Assembly: GCA_963070105.1 (NCBI GenBank) | Contig: OY718807.1 | Span: forward strand, 62,001-126,000 | DNA: 64,000 nt | Direction of reading: 5' to 3' | Source: Litomosoides sigmodontis | Lineage: Eukaryota > Nematoda > Chromadorea > Rhabditida > Onchocercidae | Shown: piece after piece, positions 42,544 to 54,034 of the stretch | Layout of the letters: every line of letters starts with the position of its first letter | Numbering within the stretch: position 1 is the first letter of the stretch | Position numbers and translations under genes: made by a program | Notes under the pieces: generated by a model | Told to the model about the DNA's origin: nothing | Seen by the model: only the letters and a program-made list of their open reading frames with translations | Databases searched by the model: none

Positions 42544-43912
42544 AGCTGAACGACCACGTTAAACAGCACTGATCTCGACGTGAAATAATGGACTTCAAAG
42601 TGAAGTGACTGACAAATTTAATGAATGCTTACATTTCATTGTCTCACTACGCTTTTCTCTTGCTTCAATGTCTGACGTGACGTGTATCCTGTAGCGTGCT
42701 TTTCCGATCATTGGAATCTCGAAAAAGCGAAACAATTTCATCTTAGCTTCAAACAGAACGATTCTGTTTCTGTTAAAATTTCTCCCAAGGCAGCTATCAG
42801 ATTTGATTGAATCTTAAGTTGGGGGGGAATTTCCCCAAAATTCTTTTCGGGAAGGTGCCATTTATTTATCCTCCTCTCAAAGGCATTCCCATTCGCTTTG
42901 ATAATGAAAGTAGTGGATGGATCGAGCCACGCAGCACGAAAACCTTTGGCCCCTTTTCTCACCTTTAAATATCCATCGCTGCAGTAGTTCATGAGAGAGC
43001 CAAATCAGATGGATAGATTTATCCCAAAGAAAAGCCCTCTTAATAAGAAAAATTGCGCTTGTAGCAGATTGCGCTAATTACTTATTGCGCTCATAGCAAG
43101 CAGAGCGGAAAATTCATTAATCACTTCACTTCTTAGAATTTTCGCTTTCTTTGACCATTTCATATGTCAGCTGCAAGATCTCAGTGCATGCTAGTTAAAG
43201 CTTACAAATGAAGTGATAGAGTGGTGTAGACCCTTTTGCGCTGACATCCTGAATCGACGGCATTCTACTTCGGTAGGGAAATGTTTGTTTGCCCGCTTGC
43301 ATCCGGTTGAATGATTATTACTCATCCTACCTGTGGTGGATTAACCTCTCGAGAATTTTTCCGTCGGTCTTTTGGCAATTTCATCAGGATGTGGAGGAGG
43401 GAGTGCAAATTTCTTCTCAAAAAGGAACACCACGATGGAAAGGGGGAGAGAAGGACCTAGTGGACGATTAAGTGATGAGCTGCAATTCTGGAATGTAAGT
43501 TTAGCTAGCGTGACATCGTGACATCCAATTTCTAAAGCCCAAAAATAGGAATACTCCCTTGCTGACTCAAATCAAATTCTATGGCGATTTCTCTTCCTTT
43601 GCTGCTAAGCCGCTCATTTTCATTTCTGACCTGATGCTCGCGCACTTTCCGGAACAACCTCTCAGAGTGGAATGCAAAACGCCTGGTGACTATAGACGGA
43701 CCGACCAGTGGGTCGCTCTTCTGCTTCAGCCACTAAAATTAAAGTTTCTGCATTTCATTTATATCTCTATTTTTTATTTACACTGATCGTCATATCGGTC
43801 AATGTTGATTTCACTGAAACATGCACTTTTCCGGAATGCCCGATGCAGCTAATACTTTTTTGTCTCATTAAATTCTATATCTGATCTATCCATGAACTAA
43901 GTGCTATTTCAG

Positions 43913-46900
43913 TGCACGCATGCAGTACGGAAGGGAGCAGAATCTGAAGGCTCGACTGCAACAGTACTATGTGGAAAATGTCAAGACAAGTTGGTTCTAT
44001 TCGCGTTGTGCTTGTTATGTAACACTCGTCCGACCAAGAAGCCAGGAAAAGGAAATGAACGCGAAATCAGTTGCTCTTGCAAATGATATGACATAGAGAA
44101 TGGAAACGGTTTGAAACGGAAGAGAGAGTTTGAATTCACGAGTGGACAGAATGTCAAGTGCTAGAGCAGGCAGGAAGTGAACTGTAGAACTGAGGGGAGA
44201 GGAGCACTGGTGAACGGAGAAGAATGATTTAGGTGTTGCACTGACCGACCGGATAAGAAGAATGAGGGAGGGGAAGTGAACAAGGTGCACCTGTGCTGCT
44301 TTAGGTCGATGTGTAGTCTTCTGAATCACTCTGATCCGTCCGTCTAGCTAGCTAGCTGGTGAGCTCACAGAAAATGAAGAAAGTGGATAGAAGGATGCGG
44401 GTGCGAGTGGTCATGTAAGAAGAAGTAGTCTAAGGCAAAAGAAGAGTGGGGCGTCTTCGTCAAAGAAAATTATTTTAGAATGATATATTTGTTGGTGAAG
44501 GAGATGAAGAAGAATGACGTCAAAAAGTTGAAAAGTTAATTATGGGAAATGATAGTTACCTTAATGATGCATTGGTGAAGTTGGAATTGCACGTAGAGGA
44601 GATGATGGCGATTAAGTGGCCCTCATAATACGAATTAAGTTTGCTGGATGCCAAGACTATAACCGACAACACGAAGTTTCATTTCATTCAGATGCCGAGG
44701 GCACACTCGACTTTCGCGTCAGACGCGTCATGCATAAGCCTGTGGATATCTCTCCCTTTCATTTCCTCTCTTATTCAAAATTTTAGGTTTTCGAATTCGG
44801 CTTTTCAATTTACTCATCAAAGTGCTTTCGTGCATTTTGTACTGTGTGCGGGTCATAAACGACAACGGCCAATTACCACGTTACATTAAGCCGCATTATC
44901 ATGCCGCCGGTAAAATTAAGTAGTAAGTGGCTTTTCGTTCAAATTATGAATGATGAGCTGTAGTAATTCTAATGGTATGTTGAAATTTAGATCACTTCGC
45001 AAATACGTTTTATAACATGCCAGATAATCTCTGTATCATGCAAAGTCCTAGGAGATGGGAATGTTTGTGTGTTTCTCACAAGTTTCGGCCTGGAAAACGA
45101 AGACAGTTGAAAAGGAACGAAAGGGCAGCTCCTATAATACTTTTGTTTTCACGTTCGTGTTACGAATTTGAAGAGGTTTTTTGCGATTGAAGCTAAGAAG
45201 GTAGCGTAAAGAAAAATTGCAGAATGAAATTGATTCTGTTGAACAACATTCCGCAATGGTACCTTTACACGCTTGCTTGGGCGAAGAAGGCTCTATAATC
45301 ACACTTTAATTTTAATCCAAAAAGGATGAGTCGTACGTGAAAACTCTTCGCAATGAATACACGTAAAACGTCAAGCCAGGAAGATCTTATTGCAAAGGAG
45401 CGTGCATGACGACAGCAGTGCGAAGTTGCAAAATGAATAATGAATTTTCATTTCAGTCAGTATTTAATATGGGTTGATCGAAAATTTTCCATTTGGATCT
45501 GCCAAGTGATCGTTGCATTTTTAAGCATCCTCCAAACAATCATCATATTTTTTCTGAGCTACAAGGTAAGCTAACATGCTAATGCTAGTAAACGGTGCAG
45601 TGGCACTTGCGTGCCTCTGTCGCTTACCATCGTTAACAGCTCTTCTTTCAGGGTAGCACATTTCGAGTTGTTTTGAAATGGCATTTCCTACTGGAGTTAA
45701 TGACCAGCATGCCACTGATTGCTACGGTAAGCACTGCCAACTCGTTTTTTTCACTGCCGGAAGTCTTGTGCCTGTCCTGTGAGGGGCCTAACAGTTGAGT
45801 AAGGAACACTTCATCTTTCATGTTCTCTCAGATATTCATACCACTTGGACGGAAGCTTTACGTGCCAATATTTCTGAACTGCTGGCTCGCTAAATATGCG
45901 CTGCAAGCGATTATGGTAAGTCAGCCGTTCACGTACTCTTTGCTCGAGCTGTTGAGATCGTTATGTTTGTTGAGGCTATGTAGAAAATGCTCTGTACACG
46001 AACTTTCATCCTGCGAGCAATCATTTTACTTGACGAGCTTCTATCAACGTTGTATTCAGTAGCGTACACATATGTATCATCTCCAATTATTCTTCATTTC
46101 CGTTTGCTTGCATAAAGTACGGAGCATTCCGCCTGCCTACTCTCTATCGGCGAATTCATTTGCTGGATACTTGTCGATACCAGAGCTGGAATAAGCTCCA
46201 ATAAGCTAGCGGTAAATAAAAACACAAATATTCAGTTTCTTTCAGCATGATTTAAACCGGATTTCCACTTCAGTCGGACGGTCAGCTTTGGTTCGCCAAA
46301 TGGTCATTTTATTTTCCACTTTGCTGTGCTTAGTGTTTACGGGAACGTGTGGAATTGAGCATTTACAGCGATCTGGTGAACGGCGCTTTGACCTTTTTAC
46401 TTCGTTTTATTTCGTTATGGTCACCTTCTCCACTGTCGGTTAGTATGTAGCCGCTGCATGTATGTTGTTTCTTAAATTGAAGTAATTTAGTGGCATCCAG
46501 GTGACGTCTGAAGCTTCAACACCTTCCCTCATCACTTGCAGGTTACGGCGATTGGTATCCGGACACATGGATGTCGAGACTTTTTGTTATTATTCTTATA
46601 TGCATTGCGTTTGCCATACTTCCCAAACAGGTATCGTTAATTGAATGAAGTCACAAAGAAGTCAAACGCGATCGATATTGAAGAGTGACTAGCTGACGCA
46701 GAGTTAAAAAAACACAACTGGGAAAAGAATACAGGGATGATTTGAAAAATACTCGGTGGAATTTAAGATCGAAGAACTTGGCCGAACTTACGTGGAGCGG
46801 CAGAAGGCAGGTTGTGGATACACCGAAAACTGGGCCAGTAATGAAAAGCACGTGGTTGTGACAGTGACACATTTGGAAGCTCAGTTTATCCGGGATTTTC

Positions 46901-49900
46901 TCAGTGAATTCTATGCCTATGCTGAACATCAGGTAAGCGCCTGATTCTCGCGATCATACACTGTCACACTCCAATTCCGAACTACCTGTCGCTCTGGAAG
47001 TTTTGGTCATTTTTCAAATTAGGAAGCAGATTTGCGTGATGCACTGGAAGAGTAAGCAGTACAATCTGTTTGGTAGAGGATGAGGAATTCAGATAGGTAG
47101 TAGGCAGGTAGTTCTTCAAATTTGCAAGCTTAAGTGATTGATGAAATGTTAGCCAATTCATAGAACTACTTGGTAATCCTACTCTCACCGTGTGAAATGA
47201 ACGACCAAATGCGGATGCTTCTCAAAATACCAATGTGGTCAACCAGGGTGCTGTATATCCGCGGCTCTGCTTTGAGGGATGATGACTTGGAGAGAGCGAA
47301 AATGGCTAATGCAAAGGCTTGCTTCATCCTATCAGCAAGGCATATGTATGAGAAGACGAAGGCGGTAGGTAATTCATTCATGCATGCTTACAGAGGTGGA
47401 AGGAGGCACTTGAACACTAACTAACTCAACAATTACCGGTGTTAGCATGGCGGTACACGAATGCATGTCGCTTTATTCAACACCGTCTAGTTTTAGGATG
47501 AGCATACAGTGTTGCGTTCGTGGGCCGTGAAGGATTTCGCTCCAAGCGTTCCGCAATACGTGCAAATTTTCCGTCCTGAAACGAAGATTCACATAGAACA
47601 CGCCGGTTTGTTACGCTGCGTTGCGTTGTGAGTCGGAAGTGCCAAATTTTGAGATTGATTGCCTCTTATCCTCCACTTTTGCAGAATGCGTGGTTTGCGA
47701 GGACGAATTCAAATATTCTCTTCTTGCAAACAATTGCATCTGTCCGGGCATTTCAACATTCATCACACTCCTCATGCATACTTCTTGTGGAGAGTAAGCT
47801 CTTCAGTGATTTTACGAGCACTTTGAGCACCACTGCCAACGATCGCCACCCATTAATCCGTTAGTCTTTTCAGGGAGGGTCAGAAGTCAACCGAAGCTTG
47901 GCACAAAGTGTACGGTTTTCATTCTGGCAATGAAATTTATGATATTAAAGTTGCGCACAGTCAGTTCTTCAGTGCATACATTGGGAAATCATTCATTTAC
48001 GCATCGTTTCATGCTTATCAAAAGTTAGCCAGCAACTGTCTTCCTATCAGATGCTTAAGCAATGCTTCCACAAAAGCTATAAATTCGAGATCTGTCAATC
48101 CTTTGATCAAGTATCAGTTCACGTATGACATTGTTAAAGATACGGAGTTGGTCTAATTGCAATAAGAGCAGAAGGACAGCTTGAGAGAATCCGTCTCAAT
48201 CCTGGTCAGCACCATTGCTTGAGCCCTACAGACACTGCATACTATATGGCTCTAACTAATGAGGAATCGCTGTATGATTTCCGGCGAGGACTAAACGCAC
48301 AGCGACAAAAGGCCAACATAACTACCGCGATCGCAAATATTGGTAAATTTCTCGATTTGTGGACAGTGCGCGGTTAGTTCAGTGCAGTGCAGCAGTTCCT
48401 AGAAGTCACTTGTTACTTCTAGTATAGCTTCATAGAGAAGTATTTAAGAATTAGGAAGGAAAGAGAAGGAACCCCGAAAGATTCTGCTAGGCTATTGTTG
48501 TTGGTTGATGATACTTGCTGTGGCTTTTTAGCGTTCTTGCTCACCTTATATAAGACGCATATCGACGCGTAGTTCGCTGAAAAGAGAGACGGACGGAAAC
48601 ACTGAAACACTGACTGTCGGCCTAATTAAAGAGCAGTGTTAATCTCCAAATTTGTAGTGCATACGTGGTTCCGCTGTGAACGCGTACGTGATTGTCGACT
48701 TCTTCATTCCCTCTCTTTGCACACCATACACAGAAGTGCATGTTTTGTCGTAGCGTAATTAGCGATGAAAACGATGGAACCTAAATTAACTGACTTTTAA
48801 CTTGAGATTTTTGGAAGATTTAAGCATTCGATAGTTAAATTTTCCATGGCTTTTTTAGAATTCGCTGACTTTCTCTCACCTGTGAAGGGTGTGTGGGAGA
48901 GAATTTTATATTTTTTGCTAATGGCTAATGTCTAACTTTTCGTAGAAGCGTAATCTTCAAAGGTGGACTGTTCGCTTTTTTGGGCGCTACGAAAAGTCAG
49001 CCATCCAGCTTTTCCTTGATTCCGTCAGGCTTCTCCTTTTTTCTTGATCAAAAATCTGTAATATTATAAAGAAGCCAATGTCAAGAAAGCTTTCGAGAAA
49101 AATGGAACTGATCTCTGCCATTATTCACATTGAGTTCTTTTGCATTCTATTTTGACTTGTTAGCACAATAAAGATTTTACGAAAGATGCGCATATGTCTA
49201 AATTTAGGGACCGTGGCGCTTGATCTATGTGAAATAGAAGAGAATGCGCGCAAAAGGCGGAGGCAACTTGTGCAGCATGCTAAAAGAAATGATGTCGATG
49301 GGACGTCGGAACTTTTGGTGGCTTGTATTGCTAATTCCGATTGCACTCATTTATGGTATAAGTTTCCTTGTTTCTGATGTATTTATTGCAGGAGAGCGGA
49401 AATGAGCCATTTGACCGACAGTCCAGTACTGGTGAGATTTTAGAAACAACCTGTGAATCAGATGAATTTGATGTAGAATGTCAATGCTGCACAATTTGCG
49501 CTTCTCAGGAGGAGTGCATTGCCAGAAAGTTGGTGAATTAAAAAATTATATTTTGGAAATTGGTGAGTGGGGGGGGGGGGGGGGAGGGGGAATCGCCACA
49601 GTGGAAGCAGAGAAGAAGGAACAGGTTTTTGAGCCAGTCTTCCGAGCTAATCGAAAGCTAGCTTTCTGTTTTGAAAAGTGGCGCAGCGCTACTGATTTCA
49701 ATTGAGTAAAGCCGAAATCTCCTCTTTCGGTTGGTTTCCTTTTCTTTTCAGGACACAGAAGACGTATCCGCCACTGACGTCGCACATTAGCGCTGGATTT
49801 ACTATATGTCATATTCTGAAGGAGAAGAGACTAATTTGTTGTCTAGAGATTGCCTCTGTAAGCAAGTTCCCGTTTGAAATCCTAGCAAAATGTATATTGG

Positions 49901-52563
49901 TGCAAGACAATGCTGTTTTAGGCTTGCGAGCACTGCTTTTTTCGGACGGCGAACGAGTACAACTGGAGTAATCCGGCAGTTATTGTGGCCGCTGATCGGA
50001 CGTGTTCCGGTCTGTACAATTTGATTATACCTCTGCGCGCCTATTACCGTCCTGTGCACGAACTTCAGCCCATTATATTTCTGCTTGAGTTGCAGGAAAC
50101 TGAAAGGCAATTGCGTTTTGTTTACAGTGCCTTAGAAAATGTGAGAGCTGGTTGTCTCGACGTGCATACAGGTGGTGTATGTAATGGAAACACAGTAGTG
50201 GTCACAACCATTTGACAGTCGCTTGAAACTTTGTGGGGGAGGGAGCATTCGCTTTTTTTCAGGCCGAATCCGTGGTTTTTGGATGTGATCGCATGGTTCC
50301 CGCTTGTTTATTGGATGCAGGGTAAAATATCAAGGTAGGTGATATGACTCGGAACCATTGAAGTGCTTAGGCTTACCACCACCACCAACTCGAGCCCTAC
50401 CCATCAGCTCTCTTCTCCACAGTATCCCTCGGCGCGGTGAGTAGTAGGGCGCGAGCGACAAACAGAGTCAGAGAAAGCATTCGAGGGGACACTTTGCAGA
50501 TGGTTGTCCGGCTAGCTGCTGCTTGTTGAGTGGCTCGTTTTATTGCAGCCTGGACAATCTTTTGAAGGCAGGCGTTTGCCGAGCAGAAAACGTGGTCGTT
50601 GTGAAGGAAGGTGCGACAGCGGTCGAGGAGCACTTGGCTGATTGCACCACAATCATAACAGTGCAGAAAATACACAAGTCAGTTCTTTCCACTGCTGGTT
50701 GTGGCAAAGGATAGATAGCGATAATGCAGAAGAAGCTCTTAGCATCCCAACCAGCAATTCCTCGCTTCATTTCACCCCCTCACTTGGAAACTGTCCAGTC
50801 GACAACTCCGTTTACACTCCTTTCAGAATGTTTCCAAGACTACGTATCATTACGGAGCTTACTCACGCCAGCAATATGCGTTTCATGCAGTTCGACGCTG
50901 ATGATCAGTATGCTCTTCAGCAGTCCAAGTATGAAAAGGCAAATTTCGCTATTTCGCTTATCCAAGCTTACATTCACTTAAATCATGCTGCTCTTCAAAG
51001 CTACCACTTTTGGGTCTTGTGTGCATCACTCGTTTAAAGTAATCGATCATCACATCATTTTATACCCTGGGCATTAACGCATACCGAACTCTTCAAACCT
51101 TCTCCAGCTCCTACCTCTCATATTTGTGCGTAATTAATGGCAGCGCAAGGTCACTTTTGCTGCAAACGATATTTCTGTTTGAGCGGAAGACGCGCTTCAC
51201 TTCAGTCTGAAACCTCCCTCTATCGCTTTGCCGTTTTAGAAGGAACGCAAGCGTGGATCTTCAATGCCATACATGTTCCGATTGCCATTCGCGCAAGGCG
51301 GTGTTTTCTCCGCAAATATGCTTGATCGTTTATTGTACCAAGCACACGTTAAGAATTATGTGGTGGATTTCATTCGATTACTTCTTGGCATCGAACAATC
51401 TGAAGGCTCAGGATATTTGACCAGCGTTAGCTTTTCACTCAATTTTCAATGAGTGAACAATTTTAGCCAACTCTCTGCTACTATGTTATTGCGCTATAGA
51501 ATTTTCCTAATCGGATTATTTCAATTTTGATATTCTTGATGATGACAAATCTTCAGTTCAAAATAACATCGGATGATCTCTGGATAGGAACGTACGGTCG
51601 ACTCTATCAAAAGCTTTGTGCATCTGTCGCTGACATACCCATTGGAATATATCGAACGATGCTAATGGATGCTGAAGTTGACTTTTTCCTTCATTCCGCA
51701 TCCCACTCGAAATGAAATTAATTCATTTGCAAATCTCACGCAAACTCTTTTTAATAATTTCTGCTATCGCTTAGGTGCAATCGAAAGTTCCAAAAGATGA
51801 CGTGAGAGGGTGCAGAAGGATTAAAAAAGTGGACGTCTTCGACTTGGTGCATTGTAAAATGCAGGAATTGGGTATACCCAGCGAAGACTATGGTTAAGTT
51901 TTCCATCTAATAAGAAAGATTGCTTCGATTCCTTCTATGGTATGCAATGTACTTTCCGCACTTACCTTTACGCCTCAAAAAACACGAATTTTTAAAAGAA
52001 TCCTTGTAAATTCACTAATTTTTCAATGCTATAAAATTTTCAGAGTATGCTGAAAAGTTGGGTACAATCTCATACGTAATTATTAATCCATCGCTTGACA
52101 CTACCCTTGAAGCTGGTGATATCGTGTTCGTGTTGCAATTTCTCAAGAATCCTTAGTCACTAGAAATGGTTGAAGTTAGAAAGCGATGAATCAGCAAAGT
52201 TTCAACACTTTAATTACAAGAGATGAACAGTTCATATTACAGGTATGTCATAAAAGCACCGGTAACTGAGGATGCTGCCAATCATCAGCGTACGGATCCG
52301 CGGCGAGGTTTACGGCGAAAGAAGTTTACTTCTTTACTCAACGTGAGGTCGAAGGAGGACCTGAGGAAGGAAGAAGAAAGGTAATCTTTATCTGTTTCTT
52401 CACCACTCGTCTACTTCCACTCAACATTTTGTTGTGAAAGGTGCGCAGGAGACGCACACGCCTACTGATTACTCGTCGTGGAAGACCCACTTCTTGTAAG
52501 GTTGTGAAAAAGGAGTCATCTTTCTATCTCAAATATCGACTTTTACGTAAGACTTCAACATGA
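43913..52563 (+). CDS. slo-2: SLO-2/KCNT-type sodium-activated potassium channel (N-terminus unresolved)
   Basis: This is a large-conductance potassium channel subunit of the Slack/Slick/SLO-2 family, gated through cytoplasmic RCK domains. Exons placed: 43913-44018 (tentative), 45457-45565, 45652-45726, 45832-45915, 46246-46438, 46542-46630, 46768-46932, 47164-47364, 47497-47605, 47685-47793, 47874-48023, 48140-48342, 49186-49355, 49392-49431, 49509-49528 (tentative microexon), 49752-49857, 49922-50088, 50263-50334, 50549-50677, 50827-50938, 51240-51425, 51557-51676, 51775-51892, 52044-52125, 52243-52380, 52449-52563. Diagnostic segments are [14 protein letters not shown], the selectivity filter [49 protein letters not shown] and [10 protein letters not shown]. 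Phase shows that at least one exon is missing between 44018 and 45457 and one between 48342 and 49186. The last exon and stop at 52561-52563 are inferred by phase. BK channels (SLO-1) are excluded by the absence of an S4 arginine ladder and by these KCNT-specific segments. Confidence 0.93.
45457..46630 (+). other. slo-2: SLO-2 transmembrane and pore region
   Basis: Five exons encode helices S2 to S6. [15 protein letters not shown] starts the S2 region, the S4 equivalent has no arginine ladder, [17 protein letters not shown] is S5, the pore loop carries STVGYGD followed by WYPDTW, and [17 protein letters not shown] is S6. The intron 46439-46541 splits the glycine of the filter. Confidence 0.92.
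46768..52125 (+). other. slo-2: SLO-2 cytoplasmic RCK1 and RCK2 domains
   Basis: RCK1 begins [16 protein letters not shown] and includes [31 protein letters not shown] and [19 protein letters not shown] variable linker with [10 protein letters not shown] follows, then RCK2 with [75 protein letters not shown] and [20 protein letters not shown]. The tail strand [19 protein letters not shown] closes the domain. Confidence 0.9.
49569..49590 (+). repeat. G-homopolymer tract in SLO-2 intron
   Basis: Sixteen G followed by A and five G, between the tentative microexon at 49509-49528 and the exon at 49752. Confidence 0.9.
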
Positions 52564-53206
52564 ATACTTTCGCTTGTTGCTTGCTGCTGTGCGTCATTAC
52601 CGCATCTGCGGCATAGCCGGCTGTCTTAGGCTGCTGTATCCGTCATATGGGTAACCCATAGCGCCGTTCATGTCAAGCTAGGCGGAATTTGTTACTACAT
52701 TTCATTATAAAATAATAACAAAACGGAAGACTGTCTCCTGGCATCAGAATGCTATTGAATTTTCCGCAAACAATAGAGCGCGATTTTGTCCGATATCACT
52801 AAATTGACATGTTTTCTGCGTTGTGGTGCATTTCGCGATAATCACGGCCGAATTGAAATTTCGTTTTTCACTAAGCAGTAAAGCTCATAAAAACTGACTG
52901 TAATCGGCGTTCTCCGAACGTAGACTGATCATTCTTTGAACTTCAACAGGCCATTCTTTCATGTTCGAAAATTTCGATGGACCACATTCGGATATGATGT
53001 TCCATTAAAATTTTCTCACTTACACTGGTCGTTTTGATCGCTTACAACATCATTTGCATATATTGAAATTAACAGAAATCATTGTCACATATATGCTAGC
53101 AGGATATTATTTGTAATTATCGAATGCGTGCAAATCGGCATAGTCTGTTCCTTCCACTTCAATAGACATCGACGGGTACTGGCTTTTCACTCGTGCTAAT
53201 TAAAAA
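52564..53206. other. Spacer between SLO-2 and elongase genes
   Basis: About 640 bases with no ORF of note. It should contain the 3' end of the channel transcript and the promoter of the elongase gene, both read to the right. Confidence 0.6.
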
Positions 53207-54034
53207 ATGAGCGGAAAGCGATTGGATTATGATGCGCAATTGTCGATAGAATGGATGGAGCAATATCGCCACTTTTTCATGTTTCTTATTATTGCGTATG
53301 CACTCTTCGTGATCAATATGCCACGAATTTGGAAACGAAGAAGAAGAAGCCGAAGCTTAGCAGTCATCATTTTTTATTGGAATACTTTCAATGCGTTGGC
53401 GGATATTGTCCTTCTCGTTGGCTTGCTACCTGATTTTTTAAGTTCTTTCCATGAAGGCTTTTACTCAAGTTTATGTCTGAATGCTGGTCTTTATAAAAAT
53501 GCAAGGTCGGGCAAAGCAATACTCACATTTCATATCAGCAAGATCTGGGAGCTACTAGATACGGTTCTTATGATTTTGGATGGACGTAAAGCAAATAGCC
53601 TTCACGTAACCCATCATATCGTCATTTCCATTTTGATGATTTACAGTTACCAGCACATTGGTGCCATGGCTCGTTGGATTGCCATCACTAATCTCACCGC
53701 TCATGCTACGCTTTACTCCTATCTGGCAGCTCAAAGTTCTTTTTGGAAACGTCGTACATGTAGCGCGCGTGTCATCAGCGGGATCCAAATGGCACAATTT
53801 CCCATCTGCTTGCTTGCCCTCATCAAAATACGTCGATTTCTAAATTCTAGAAAGAAATGTGAGACGCGCTATAATGGCCTGAGCATTCTAATCTACTCAT
53901 CCTTCTTCATTCTATTTATTCGATTTTACACCAACAAATACGGGAAAGATTGCGCTAGCGGAAAAGTTCTTAAAAATGATCCAAAAGGTTCAGCAAAATT
54001 TTCGTCTGTCGAACGCATCATTTCAGCATTTTAG
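53207..54034 (+). CDS. Very-long-chain fatty-acid elongase (ELO family), intronless
   Basis: ELO proteins are endoplasmic-reticulum membrane enzymes that condense malonyl-CoA with a fatty acyl-CoA, the first step of chain elongation. The 275-residue ORF is uninterrupted and has the family's length. Signatures are SKIWELLDTVLMIL (residues 111-124, the KxxExxDT motif), the catalytic histidine box HVTHH (133-137), and NLTAHATLYSYLA (162-174, the HxxMYxYY-type motif with Thr and Leu at the Met region). Several hydrophobic helices span the chain. The middle resembles ELOVL3/ELOVL6-type enzymes, but the box is HVTHH and not HWYHH. The start MSGKRLDYD is the first ATG in the frame. There is no clear dilysine retrieval signal at the C-terminus. 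All neighbouring genes are split by many introns. Confidence 0.9.
   Translation: MSGKRLDYDAQLSIEWMEQYRHFFMFLIIAYALFVINMPRIWKRRRRSRSLAVIIFYWNTFNALADIVLLVGLLPDFLSSFHEGFYSSLCLNAGLYKNARSGKAILTFHISKIWELLDTVLMILDGRKANSLHVTHHIVISILMIYSYQHIGAMARWIAITNLTAHATLYSYLAAQSSFWKRRTCSARVISGIQMAQFPICLLALIKIRRFLNSRKKCETRYNGLSILIYSSFFILFIRFYTNKYGKDCASGKVLKNDPKGSAKFSSVERIISAF

Larger units (their letters stand above)
37322..43912. other. Spacer between divergent BCAR3-like and SLO-2 genes
   Basis: The two flanking genes diverge, so this 6.6 kb should hold both promoters, 5' untranslated exons and probably the missing first coding exons of the potassium channel. I searched for the channel's N-terminal segment and first transmembrane helix on the plus strand and could not identify them. 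A pyrimidine-rich CTC/CTT tract lies at 38715-38792 and a short CAG run at 39766-39783. Apart from one orphan ORF at 42154-42543, ORFs here look random. Confidence 0.6.
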
